Assembly (NCBI RefSeq): GCF_014643535.1
Contig: NZ_BMJQ01000009.1
Span: forward strand, 62,001 to 126,000
Origin: Aliidongia dinghuensis
Lineage (GTDB): Bacteria > Pseudomonadota > Alphaproteobacteria > ATCC43930 > CGMCC-115725
Reading direction: 5' to 3'
DNA: 64,000 nt
This document shows, one piece after another, positions 17,943-25,897 of this stretch; position 1 is the stretch's first letter, and each line of letters opens with the position of its first letter. The translations under genes were made by a program, and so were the position numbers. A model generated the notes under the pieces. The model ran no database searches. It was not told the origin of the DNA and saw only the letters and a program-made list of their open reading frames with translations.

Positions 17943-18950
17943 TCACCCGTTGACGTCGACCACCACGCGGCCGCGCACCTGGCCTTTGAGGATGCGGTTC
18001 GCGTAGTCCGGCAAGCTCGCGAGCGGGATGCGCTCGATCATGCCGTCGATCAGCGCCGGGTCGAGCTCGCGGGCGAGCCGGCTCCACGCGGTCTGCCGCT
18101 CCGGCAGCGGCGCCAGCACCGAATCGATGCCGAGCAGATTGACGCCGCGCAGCAGGAACGGAATGACGGTTCCCGGCAGATCGTTGCCACCGGCGAGGCC
18201 GCAGGCGGCGACCGAGGCCCGGTAGCGCAGCTGGGTCAGGAGCGTCGCGAGCGTGGTCGAGCCGACCGAGTCGACGGCACCGGCCCAGCGCTCGGCCTGC
18301 AGCGGCTTCGTCACTGGCTGGGCCAGCTCCGCCCGGTCGATGAAGCCGGCGGCACCGAGGCCGGCGAGGTATTCATGCGTTTCCGGCCGGCCGGTCGACG
18401 CGATCACGCGATGGCCAAGCCGGGCGAGCAGCGCCACGGCGACGCTGCCGACGCCGCCGGCAGCCCCGGTCACCAGCACCTCGCCGGCGCCGGGGGCGAG
18501 CCCGTGCCGCTCGAGCGCCATGACCGCCAGCATCGAGGTGAAGCCGGCGGTGCCGATCGCCATCGCGCGCTCCGCCGTCATGCCGTCGGGCAGGCGCACG
18601 AGCCAGTCGGCCTTGACCCGGGCATATTGGGCATAGCCGCCCCAGTGCTGCTCACCGACCCGCCAGCCGGTCAGCACGACCGGGTCGCCGGCCCGCCATT
18701 GCGGGCTCGAGGAGTGCTCGACCACGCCCGCGAAATCGACGCCCGGCACGTGCGGGTAGCTGCGCACCAGGCGGCCGAGGCCGTTCAGGACCATGCCGTC
18801 CTTGTAGTTCAGCGTCGAATGGCTGACGCGGACCAGCACCTCGCCTTCGGGCAGCCGGTCCGTATCCAGCGTTTCGATGGACGAGGAAACCTTGCGGTCC
18901 TGTTCGGTCAGGACCAGGGCCTTGAAGCTCGTCGCCTTGAAGCTCGTCAT
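17943..18950 (-). CDS. acuI: Acrylyl-CoA reductase-like MDR oxidoreductase (AcuI/YhdH)
   Basis: The 335-residue medium-chain reductase has the YhdH/AcuI signature: TLNYKDGMVLNG, HVPGVDFAGVVE, the NADPH-binding GAAGGVGSVAVALLA, and CGLAGGNDLPGTVIPFLLRG. AcuI reduces acryloyl-CoA to propionyl-CoA with NADPH, for example in 3-hydroxypropionate or DMSP metabolism. It follows the thiolase gene by 13 bp, so the two likely share an operon for acyl-CoA metabolism. The first residues are MTSFKATSFKA, made by a 15-bp tandem duplication at the start codon. Confidence 0.9.
   Translation of the reverse strand: MTSFKATSFKALVLTEQDRKVSSSIETLDTDRLPEGEVLVRVSHSTLNYKDGMVLNGLGRLVRSYPHVPGVDFAGVVEHSSSPQWRAGDPVVLTGWRVGEQHWGGYAQYARVKADWLVRLPDGMTAERAMAIGTAGFTSMLAVMALERHGLAPGAGEVLVTGAAGGVGSVAVALLARLGHRVIASTGRPETHEYLAGLGAAGFIDRAELAQPVTKPLQAERWAGAVDSVGSTTLATLLTQLRYRASVAACGLAGGNDLPGTVIPFLLRGVNLLGIDSVLAPLPERQTAWSRLARELDPALIDGMIERIPLASLPDYANRILKGQVRGRVVVDVNG
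18921..18950. repeat. 15-bp tandem duplication at acuI start
   Basis: The unit cttgaagctcgtcgc occurs twice, at 18921-18935 and 18936-18950, the second differing only in its last two bases. The second copy contains the start codon on the minus strand. It adds five residues (TSFKA-type repeat) to the AcuI N-terminus. Confidence 0.85.
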
Positions 18951-18963
18951 GGCCTCCCCCGGT

Positions 18964-20130
18964 TCAGCGCAGCGGTTCGAGGATGCTGACGAAGTTCGCG
19001 ACCGCGGCACCGCCCATGTTGAACAGGCCGGCGAGCTTCGCGTCCTTCACCTGGATGCCGCCGGCCGTGCCGGTGAGCTGCATCGCCGCCAGCACATGCA
19101 TCGAGACGCCGGTAGCGCCGATCGGATGGCCCTTGGCTTTGAGGCCGCCCGACGGATTGACCGGCAGCCGCCCGTCCTTCTCGGTCCAGCCCTCGGCGAT
19201 GGCGCGGGCACCCTCGCCGGGGGCCGTCAGCCCCATGGCCTCATACTCGATGAGCTCGGCCGTGGTGAAGCAGTCGTGCGTCTCGACCAGGTCGAGATCG
19301 TCAAGCCCGACCTTGGCGTCCGCGAACGCCTTGGCCCAGGCGAGGCGCGGCCCCTCGAACGCGACGATGTCGCGCTTCGACATCGGCAGATAGTCGTTCA
19401 CCTGCACCGCGGCGCGGAACACGATCGCCTTGTCGAGCGCCAGCGCCGTGTCGACGTCGCTCAAGACCGCTGCCGCGGCACCGTCCGAGACGAGCGAGCA
19501 GTCGGTCCGGCGCAGCATGCCTGCGACATAGGGATTCTTGTCCGACACGGTGCGGCAGAAGTCGTAGCCCAGATCCTTCTGCACATGGGCCAGCGGATTG
19601 GCGGCGCCGTTCCTGTGGTTCTTGGCGGCGATGCGGGCGAGCGCGTCCGACTGGTCGCCGTAGCGCTGGAAATAGAGCTCGGTGATGCGCGCGAACACGC
19701 CGGCGAAGCCGCCCGGGATGTCACCCTCCTCGGGAATGTAGCTGGCCTTGATCAGGATCTCGCCGACCTCGGGGCCAGAGACCTCCGTCATCTTCTCGAC
19801 GCCGACGACGAGCACCCGCTTCGCCTTCTTGGCCTCGATCGCGTTCAGCGCCTGGTGGATCGCAGCGGAGCCGGTGGCACAGGCGTTCTCGACTCGCGTC
19901 GCCGGCTTGAAGCGGAGCGCCGGGTCGAGGTTGAGCACGAGGGAGGACGGGAATTCCTGGCGCAGGAAGCCGGCATTCATGGTGCCGACATAGATCGCGT
20001 CGATGTCGGCCGGTGCCAGGCCCGCGTCGGCGATGGCGTCGGCGGCGGTCCGGACGATGAGGCTTTCCAGGCTCTCGCCCTCGAGCTTGCCGAAGCGGCT
20101 ATGGGCCCAGCCGACGATGCAGGCGGTCAT
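18964..20130 (-). CDS. SCP2-type thiolase / acetyl-CoA acetyltransferase
   Basis: The 388-residue protein is a thiolase-fold acyltransferase: nucleophile Cys in VENACATGSAAI, ETHDCFTTAELI, and GLKAKGHPIGATG with its catalytic His. The position of the second catalytic Cys (CxG in biosynthetic thiolases) is NMGG, which is typical of the SCP-x/SCP2 thiolase group acting in degradation rather than acetoacetyl-CoA synthesis. It probably cleaves 3-ketoacyl-CoA. It is the first gene of a unit with acuI 13 bp downstream. Confidence 0.9.
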   Translation of the reverse strand: MTACIVGWAHSRFGKLEGESLESLIVRTAADAIADAGLAPADIDAIYVGTMNAGFLRQEFPSSLVLNLDPALRFKPATRVENACATGSAAIHQALNAIEAKKAKRVLVVGVEKMTEVSGPEVGEILIKASYIPEEGDIPGGFAGVFARITELYFQRYGDQSDALARIAAKNHRNGAANPLAHVQKDLGYDFCRTVSDKNPYVAGMLRRTDCSLVSDGAAAAVLSDVDTALALDKAIVFRAAVQVNDYLPMSKRDIVAFEGPRLAWAKAFADAKVGLDDLDLVETHDCFTTAELIEYEAMGLTAPGEGARAIAEGWTEKDGRLPVNPSGGLKAKGHPIGATGVSMHVLAAMQLTGTAGGIQVKDAKLAGLFNMGGAAVANFVSILEPLR

Positions 20131-20303
20131 GATTCTCTCCCGGATGAGTTCTTGTCGATCGAGTCTTCTGGCCGAACCGTAGCAGCAACACCTGTGTGCC
20201 GAAAGGCGCAGCCCGCGACCGAATAACGGTTGCGAGCGTCCCGATATTGACGATGGGCGCCCGAGCGACGAAGTTGCAGACCATGTTAACCGAGGCTCGT
20301 TCG

Positions 20304-21365
20304 ATGACTGCCCCCGCCCGCCCCAGGATCGACCGCCTGACGATCCGCCGCCCCGATGATTGGCATGTCCATCTGCGCGACGGCGCGATGCTGGAGGCCG
20401 TGGTCGGCTATACCGCGCGTCAGTTCGCGCGTGCGATCATCATGCCGAACCTGGTGCCGCCTGTGACAACGGCCGAGGCGGCGGCGGCCTATCGCACGCG
20501 CATCCTGGCGGCACTGCCGAAGGGCCATGATTTCACGCCGCTCATGACCTGCTACCTGACCGACACGACGGACCCGGACCAGCTGGCCGATGGCTTCGCC
20601 CGCGGCATCTTCACCGCGGCCAAGCTCTACCCCGCCAAGGCCACGACCAATTCCGCCTTCGGCGTCACCGACGTGACCAAACTTACCCCCGTGTTCGAGC
20701 GCATGGCGAAAATCGGCATGCCGCTGCTGATCCACGGCGAGGTGACCGATGCCGAGGTCGATATCTTCGACCGCGAGGCCGTGTTCGTCGACACCGTGCT
20801 GATCCCCCTGCGCGCCCGGGTGCCCGGCCTCAAGATCGTGCTCGAGCACATCACCACGGCCGAGGCCGCAGCCTATGTCATGGATGCCGAGCCCGGCATC
20901 GCGGCCACCGTGACGCCGCACCACCTGCTGATCAACCGGAACGCAATCTTCCAAGGCGGCTTGCGCCCTCATGCCTATTGCCTGCCGGTCGCCAAGCGCG
21001 AGAGCCATCGCCAGGCGTTGCGCCTCGCCGTTGCGTCCGTCAGCGACCGCTTCTTTCTCGGCACCGACACGGCGCCTCATCCGCGCCACGCCAAGGAGGC
21101 GGAATGCTGCGCCGCCGGCGTGTTCTGCGCACCCTCGGCGCTCGAGATCTACGCCAGCATCTTCGACGAATTGGGGGCACTCGACCGGTTCGAGAGCTTC
21201 GCGAGCCTGAACGGCCCGCGCTTCTACGGCCTGCCGGTCAACGAAGGCACCGTCACGCTGGAGCGCGCCGAGACGGCCATCCCCGAGAGCGTCGGCGAGA
21301 TGGTGGGTGGCTTGAGGCCGTTCCGCGCCGGCGAGACCGTCCATTGGCGGATGGCCACGCTCTGA
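20304..21365 (+). CDS. pyrC: Dihydroorotase
   Basis: Starting at ATG 20304, the 353-residue protein matches class II (PyrC-type) dihydroorotases, which are about 348 residues in E. coli. Zinc ligands are visible in DDWHVHLRD (His21, His23), the carbamylated Lys in [22 protein letters not shown] and GTDTAPH. It closes N-carbamoyl-aspartate to dihydroorotate in pyrimidine synthesis in the cytoplasm. An upstream ATG at 20283 is possible, but 20304 fits the family start. The stop is 18 bp before the proposed start of the Tat-exported protein. Confidence 0.95.
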   Translation: MTAPARPRIDRLTIRRPDDWHVHLRDGAMLEAVVGYTARQFARAIIMPNLVPPVTTAEAAAAYRTRILAALPKGHDFTPLMTCYLTDTTDPDQLADGFARGIFTAAKLYPAKATTNSAFGVTDVTKLTPVFERMAKIGMPLLIHGEVTDAEVDIFDREAVFVDTVLIPLRARVPGLKIVLEHITTAEAAAYVMDAEPGIAATVTPHHLLINRNAIFQGGLRPHAYCLPVAKRESHRQALRLAVASVSDRFFLGTDTAPHPRHAKEAECCAAGVFCAPSALEIYASIFDELGALDRFESFASLNGPRFYGLPVNEGTVTLERAETAIPESVGEMVGGLRPFRAGETVHWRMATL

Positions 21366-21382
21366 GCTCGACCCCGATCTTG

Positions 21383-22126
21383 GTGCCTTTGGATACGACA
21401 CGGCGGCTCGACCGCCGTCAATTTGGCCGTCGTGAGTTTGGCCGTCGTGAGTTTGGCCTGGGTCTCGCGGCAGTGCTCGCCGCGAGCGTTTTCTCGCGTC
21501 CGGCCCATGCCAGCGACAGTTTCGCCTCGCTGCCATACCGGAGCCTGCTCGAGAGTGTGACGACCTTCCTCGACGCGCCGCCGGAAAAGCGCAGCCGGCT
21601 GGCGCTGCTCCAGCGCCTGCGCCCGGACGGCGACAATCTGGTCGCCCGGCCGCTCACCATGACGATCCAGGCGAAGAGCGGCCCGATCGAGATCCCGGTC
21701 GCCGACGACAACAGCTTCGTCCTGCCGGTCGACGACCGGCTCAAGGACGAGAACCCGCCCGTCATCACCAACCAACCGAAGGGCACGCTCTCGCTGCAGG
21801 TGGGCGTGCGCATCCTGCTGCCGCAGACGACGCACTACGCCTATAGCGAATTCGCCGAGGGCGTGCGCCAGGCCAACGCCATGACCAAGCGCTTCGCCGG
21901 CATGCTGTGGCTGTTCTCGCAAACTGCCGACAGTGTGATCCTGCGCTTCTATCGCCCGGAGCGGCAGATGCTGCGCATCGCGGCCGCCGACGGGGCGCTG
22001 ACGCTCATCGCCGACGACAGCGGCACGATCTTCGTCCGGCTCGACAAGAAGCTGATCGACGAAAATCCCATGATGGACCTGTCCGAACCGGCGCTCGACG
22101 CGCTGCCGGCCGTCAGCAGCCGCTGA
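21383..22126 (+). CDS. Predicted Tat-exported protein of unknown function
   Basis: The frame ending at 22126 has no ATG near its beginning. GTG 21383 (about 247 residues) is the likeliest start, with TTG 21380 or 21389 as alternatives. The N-terminus contains RRQFGRREFGRREFG and a hydrophobic stretch GLAAVLAASVF ending SRPAHAS, so it looks like a twin-arginine signal peptide with three tandem RR motifs made by a 15-bp repeat. The mature domain (about 205 residues, beta-rich, with VADDNSFVLPVDDRL and FVRLDKKLIDENP as related segments) is not recognised. It probably acts in the periplasm. Confidence 0.65.
   Translation: MPLDTTRRLDRRQFGRREFGRREFGLGLAAVLAASVFSRPAHASDSFASLPYRSLLESVTTFLDAPPEKRSRLALLQRLRPDGDNLVARPLTMTIQAKSGPIEIPVADDNSFVLPVDDRLKDENPPVITNQPKGTLSLQVGVRILLPQTTHYAYSEFAEGVRQANAMTKRFAGMLWLFSQTADSVILRFYRPERQMLRIAAADGALTLIADDSGTIFVRLDKKLIDENPMMDLSEPALDALPAVSSR
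21411..21455. repeat. 15-bp tandem repeat inside Tat signal-peptide region
   Basis: The unit gccgtcgtgagtttg is perfect at 21426-21440 and 21441-21455 and degenerate at 21411-21425. In frame it encodes repeated RRxFG, multiplying the twin-arginine motif. Confidence 0.85.
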
Positions 22127-22284
22127 GCCCCACCCCCCGCGGCGCCCGCCGTTGGGTCCCCACTCTCGGCGCGGGGGCACCTCTTCGACAACCGCCGATG
22201 AGGGGTTCGGGTTAACTACCACTCCTTAACTTTCACCGGTCATGATCTGGCTCGTAGACCTTCGAGCCTGAGGAGCACTGTGTC

Positions 22285-22467
22285 GTGATCACAGCCAGGA
22301 TGACCGTAGAACATACCATTGAACATTTTGGCGCCCGCGCCGACGTCGTTCGGGACGGGGAAGAAAAATATCCGCGCTGGGTGCGGCGCAGCCTGCTCGT
22401 CGGCCTCGCCAGCCTGTCCTGGGCGGTTGTTGCGGGCGTCGTCTATCTCGCGGTGCAGTTCATCTGA
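22285..22467 (+). CDS. Small single-pass membrane protein
   Basis: This 60-residue frame starts at GTG 22285 with GAGGAG nine bases upstream; an ATG at 22300 is an alternative. It has a charged N-terminal half and one clear C-terminal transmembrane helix (SLLVGLASLSWAVVAGVVYL). The hydrophobicity pattern and good ribosome site support a real gene, although no family is recognised. It stands alone between two larger genes. Confidence 0.5.
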   Translation: MITARMTVEHTIEHFGARADVVRDGEEKYPRWVRRSLLVGLASLSWAVVAGVVYLAVQFI

Positions 22468-22616
22468 TCCCGCACACCCGGGTCGCTTTCCTCGGGCCAT
22501 AACCATTCGGCGGACCATGCCGCCGCACCGGCGCCCCTGCTGATCGCTCGGGGCTGCAAGGCTCTCGAAGCCTTACCTAATTTCAAAAATTTTCGGCAAA
22601 TTAGCCGCGCTTTTCC

Positions 22617-22651
22617 CACTTCGCCTCGCCTTCTTTTGCTTGGCGAAAGTG
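22617..22651. terminator. Possible hairpin terminator upstream of asparagine-synthase-like gene end
   Basis: In the 209-bp gap 22468-22676 the bases cacttcgcc (22617-22625) can pair with ggcgaaagtg (22642-22651) with one bulge across a T-rich loop. It lies just beyond the stop of the minus-strand asparagine-synthase-like gene and may end both converging transcripts. The surrounding bases 22570-22615 are AT-rich and show no gene. Confidence 0.3.
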
Positions 22652-22676
22652 AGCCCTTGACTCGTTCCAGCATTGC

Positions 22677-24425
22677 TCAGCCGTGGCTCGACAGCGTCTG
22701 GAACACGTCGCGCTCGGGCGGCAGGCGTGCCACATGAGCGCGATGCCAGAGCGCGTAGAACAGCAGGCTCCAGGCGGCAAAGGCCTGCCGCTTGTTCTCT
22801 ATCCCCGCGAACAGGCGCTCGACCGCCTCGGGTGGGCAGAGCGCGCGGATCGGTTCCTGGCGGGCGACGAGCGGCCCCAGCATGACGCCGCGCCGGCGGA
22901 GCCAGTCGGCGATCGGCGGCGCGCCACGCCGACGCCGGACGAGCGCGCCCGCCGCCGGCATCCGCTGGTCGAGCCAGCGGCGCAGCAGCCACTTGCCCAT
23001 GCCGTCCCGGATCTTGAGCCCGTCCGGCAGGCCGAAGGCGAACAGCGCCAGGCGGCGATCAAGCAGCGGCAGGCGCCCGTCGAGGCCCTGGGCCGCAAGC
23101 GCGCGGTCGAACCGGGCGAGCGGGCCGTTGGGCAGCCACTCCTGGCAATCCGCCGCCTGCGCCTGCTGTAAGCGGGTGCGAGAACCGAGCGCCTGCGCCC
23201 GTTCGGTGGCGTCGAGCCCGTCGCGCCAGCCGGCGAGCGGCTCTCGCAGTAGCGCCAGGCCGTCGAGCACGCCGCGGGCCCGCGGCAATCGACCGCCGGC
23301 CCACCAGGGTCTGAGCAGGCTGCGATAGCGGCCGTAGCCGCCGAACAGCTCATCGCCGCCCTCGCCTGCGAGGATGGTGCGGAACCCGGCCTCGGCAGCG
23401 GCGCGCGCCAGCTTCCAATGCGGCACGAGCGCCACGTCGGCCATCGGATCGTCGACCGCGGCGGCGACCTCGGGCAGCAGGTGCCAGAAGTCCGCCTCGC
23501 GAAACGGCACTTCCGTCAGAGTAGCTCCGGCCTCGGCCGCGACGGCGCGCGCAAGCGCGATCTCGCCTGGGCCTTCGGCGCGCGAAATATCGAGGCTGAG
23601 CGCCTGGACCGGCGCCGGCCCCCGAGCCGCCATCAGTGCCAGCAGCACCGTTGAATCGATGCCACCCGACAGGAACAGGCCGATCGGCCCCTCGGCCCGG
23701 CAATGCGGCGCGATCGCCCGTCCAAGTAGCTCGTCGAGCGTGCCGAGCGCCGCGTCGATCGACACCGGCAACGGCGCCGCGGCCGGCAGCGGCCGATAGA
23801 GCCGGCGGTCGACCACCCGTCCTCGTTCGACGATCAGGGTCTCGCCCGGCAAGACGCGCGAGATGCCGGCGAACGGCGTCGCCCGCCCGGTCGTGAACTG
23901 CAGTTGCAGGAGTTCGTCGCGTGCCGGCGCCGCCAGCGTCGCCGGCACGAGGCCGGTCGCCTTCAGCGCCGCGATGGTCGAGGCGAACAGCAGGCCGCCG
24001 GCGGTCTCGGCGTAATAGAGCGGCTTGATGCCGAACCCATCGCGCGCCAGGAACAGCCGGCCGGCCTCGGGATCATGCAGCGCCAGCGCCGTTCCGCCCT
24101 GCAGATGATGGGCGAATTCGATGCCATAGGCGCGATAGAGCTGGAGCGGCGCCGGATCGAGCGCGCCATCGCCAACGAGAGCGGCGCCTACGAGAGCGGC
24201 GCCCACCGGAGCGATGCCCACCGGAGCGATGCCGCGCGGCTCGCGATAAGGCTGCCGGCTCGCCCCCCCACCAGCCGGTCCGCGATGGACCAGCATCACG
24301 GCACCGTGGCCGTACAAATCCTCCGGGCCCGCCGCACGTCCGGCGAGCGCCAGGACGAGGCGACTCATCGCGTCCGCGTCGACCGCAGCCCCCTCGCGCG
24401 CGAAAAATCCGCCGATGCCGCTCAC
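22677..24425 (-). CDS. Asparagine-synthase-like amidotransferase with Ser in place of catalytic Cys
   Basis: This 582-residue protein starts at GTG 24425 as (M)SGIGGFFAREG, the place where glutamine-hydrolysing asparagine synthases have MCGIxGF. The N-terminal nucleophile Cys is therefore Ser, and the RGPDG motif is missing. The synthetase half is intact: the ATP pyrophosphatase loop FLSGGIDSTVLLALM and LAGEGGDELFGGYGRY. It may use free ammonia, or act on another acceptor, as related AsnB-like amidotransferases of polysaccharide or peptide clusters do. An in-frame insert IAPVG-IAPVG-AALVG-AALVG arises from a 15-bp repeat. It is divergent from the acyltransferase gene of the glycan cluster. 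Confidence 0.85.
   Translation of the reverse strand: MSGIGGFFAREGAAVDADAMSRLVLALAGRAAGPEDLYGHGAVMLVHRGPAGGGASRQPYREPRGIAPVGIAPVGAALVGAALVGDGALDPAPLQLYRAYGIEFAHHLQGGTALALHDPEAGRLFLARDGFGIKPLYYAETAGGLLFASTIAALKATGLVPATLAAPARDELLQLQFTTGRATPFAGISRVLPGETLIVERGRVVDRRLYRPLPAAAPLPVSIDAALGTLDELLGRAIAPHCRAEGPIGLFLSGGIDSTVLLALMAARGPAPVQALSLDISRAEGPGEIALARAVAAEAGATLTEVPFREADFWHLLPEVAAAVDDPMADVALVPHWKLARAAAEAGFRTILAGEGGDELFGGYGRYRSLLRPWWAGGRLPRARGVLDGLALLREPLAGWRDGLDATERAQALGSRTRLQQAQAADCQEWLPNGPLARFDRALAAQGLDGRLPLLDRRLALFAFGLPDGLKIRDGMGKWLLRRWLDQRMPAAGALVRRRRGAPPIADWLRRRGVMLGPLVARQEPIRALCPPEAVERLFAGIENKRQAFAAWSLLFYALWHRAHVARLPPERDVFQTLSSHG
24171..24230. repeat. Four-copy 15-bp tandem repeat (2+2 variants)
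   Basis: The units are gccaacgagagcggc, gcctacgagagcggc, then gcccaccggagcgat twice, followed by a partial gcc. They lie inside the N-terminal half of the asparagine-synthase-like gene and keep the frame. The pairwise variant structure suggests two rounds of duplication. Confidence 0.85.
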
Positions 24426-24696
24426 AGTCGCGCCTCGGCTCTGGAGCGGCGCGCGGTCGCAGGGGCGAAAAGGGCGGGCATGGAAAGGATCTGACGGCTC
24501 CTCGGACGAAACGAAGGGCGCGCACACTGCCACAAGCACTGCCCGACTCAAGCGAACTTCCACAATCCTGTAACACAAGGCCTACCGGACGAGGCTCCCC
24601 GCGTCGGCGGGACTGATTGACAGGGCGGGCGAAGCTGGGGCCTCTTTCGGCCAATTCTCGCCCGCCCCATTCTCGACAGTCGGAGCGCCCGCCCTC

Positions 24697-25761
24697 TTGT
24701 CCGCGACCGCCTACAACAGGAATCTGAACGGCCTGCGCGGACTCTGCGCCTTTCTCGTGTTCGTGCGCCACGTCTGGGCGGGGCCGCGCCTCGAAGGCTG
24801 GTGGGGCGATGCGCTGCCGCACGCGGCGACCTGGGACTTCCTGTTCAACTCCCTGCAGTGCGCGGTCGAGATCTTCTTCATGATCAGCGGCTTCCTGATC
24901 ACGGCCAGCCTGCTGCGCGCGCCGTCGGCCGGCCATTTCCTCTTGAACCGCGTGCTGCGCATCTATCCGGTGTTCCTCGCCACCCACCTCGTGCTGTTCG
25001 CCCTCGGCCCGGCGCTGCACTACAAGCTCTTGGACGGGGTCGACGCGGCTGAATGGTCCCGGCTGTTCGCGACGAACATCCTGCTGCTGCCCGGCGTCTT
25101 CGACCTGCCGCTGGTGCAGACCAACGCCTGGTCCTTGAGCTACGAGGCCGCCTTCTACGGCTTCGCCGTCATCGCGGCCGTGCTCGGCCGGCAACTGCCG
25201 CGGCAGCCGCAGCTCATCGTGGTGGCGCTCGCCACGGCCGGCATCTGCTTCTTCTATCCGCGCGCCGTGTTCTTCGGCGGCGGCGCCGTCGTCTATCTCC
25301 TCGGCGAACGCGCGGTGGCGCTCGGGCGCAGCCGGTGGCTCGCCCCGGCCCTGCTGCTGCCGCTCCTGTTCCTGCTGCTCCAGGCGTCGATCGAGGCGGC
25401 GCCGGCGGGGATGCGGCTCGGCTATGGGCTGGGCTTCTTTCTCGGCATCGCCGTCTTCGCGGCACTCGTCCATGGCACGGGCGGCGTCGCCCGCTTCCTT
25501 GCCCGGCGGCCGATGCAGTACCTGGGCAACATCAGCTACAGCTTCTACCTCTGGCACCCGTTCGCCTATTTCGCCGGCAAGAAGATCGTGCGCGCGTTCG
25601 CCTCGGGCCTGCCGCCGCTGCTGCAGCTCGCGTTGCTGTTCGTCATCGCCCTGCCGCTGGCGCTCGCCCTGTCGCATGCGAGCTGGCGGTTGATCGAGCG
25701 CCGCGCGACCGGCCTGCTCCGCCGCCGGCTGCAACTGCAGGCCGTGCCGAGCGTCGCCTGA
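24697..25761 (+). CDS. Membrane-bound acyltransferase (acyltransferase 3 family)
   Basis: The 354-residue protein appears to start at TTG 24697. It has about ten transmembrane helices and the acyltransferase-3 signatures: NLNGLRGLCAFLVFVRHVW with its catalytic His, the FFMISGFLIT segment and RVLRIYPVFL. These enzymes acetylate or succinylate sugars of lipopolysaccharide or capsule on the inner membrane. The gene opens a run of glycan genes on the plus strand. Its TGA is followed two bases later by a perfect 15-bp triplication. Confidence 0.9.
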   Translation: MSATAYNRNLNGLRGLCAFLVFVRHVWAGPRLEGWWGDALPHAATWDFLFNSLQCAVEIFFMISGFLITASLLRAPSAGHFLLNRVLRIYPVFLATHLVLFALGPALHYKLLDGVDAAEWSRLFATNILLLPGVFDLPLVQTNAWSLSYEAAFYGFAVIAAVLGRQLPRQPQLIVVALATAGICFFYPRAVFFGGGAVVYLLGERAVALGRSRWLAPALLLPLLFLLLQASIEAAPAGMRLGYGLGFFLGIAVFAALVHGTGGVARFLARRPMQYLGNISYSFYLWHPFAYFAGKKIVRAFASGLPPLLQLALLFVIALPLALALSHASWRLIERRATGLLRRRLQLQAVPSVA

Positions 25762-25763
25762 CG

Positions 25764-25808
25764 CGGGCGTCCCAGCGGCGGGCGTCCCAGCGGCGGGCGT
25801 CCCAGCGG
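25764..25808. repeat. Perfect three-copy 15-bp tandem repeat after a stop codon
   Basis: The unit cgggcgtcccagcgg is repeated exactly at 25764-25778, 25779-25793 and 25794-25808. It begins two bases after the acyltransferase TGA (25759-25761), so it is non-coding on this strand. The unit is palindromic in flavour but forms no long hairpin. Confidence 0.9.
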
Positions 25809-25897
25809 CGGCGAAGCACCGGCCGGCTTGCCCTCTGCTCTTGGCCCGGCTAACTAGCTGCTGCTCCGGCACTCAACCGGGGTGCCGAGGACCCTTG

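Noticed and set aside
18964-19060. Missing second catalytic Cys in the thiolase as a sign of inactivation
   Set aside because: The NMGG end is normal in SCP2-type thiolases; the nucleophile Cys and His motifs are intact.
20146-20175. Possible 15-bp duplication (gagtt/gagtc) before dihydroorotase
   Set aside because: Only the first few bases match, so it is indistinguishable from chance.
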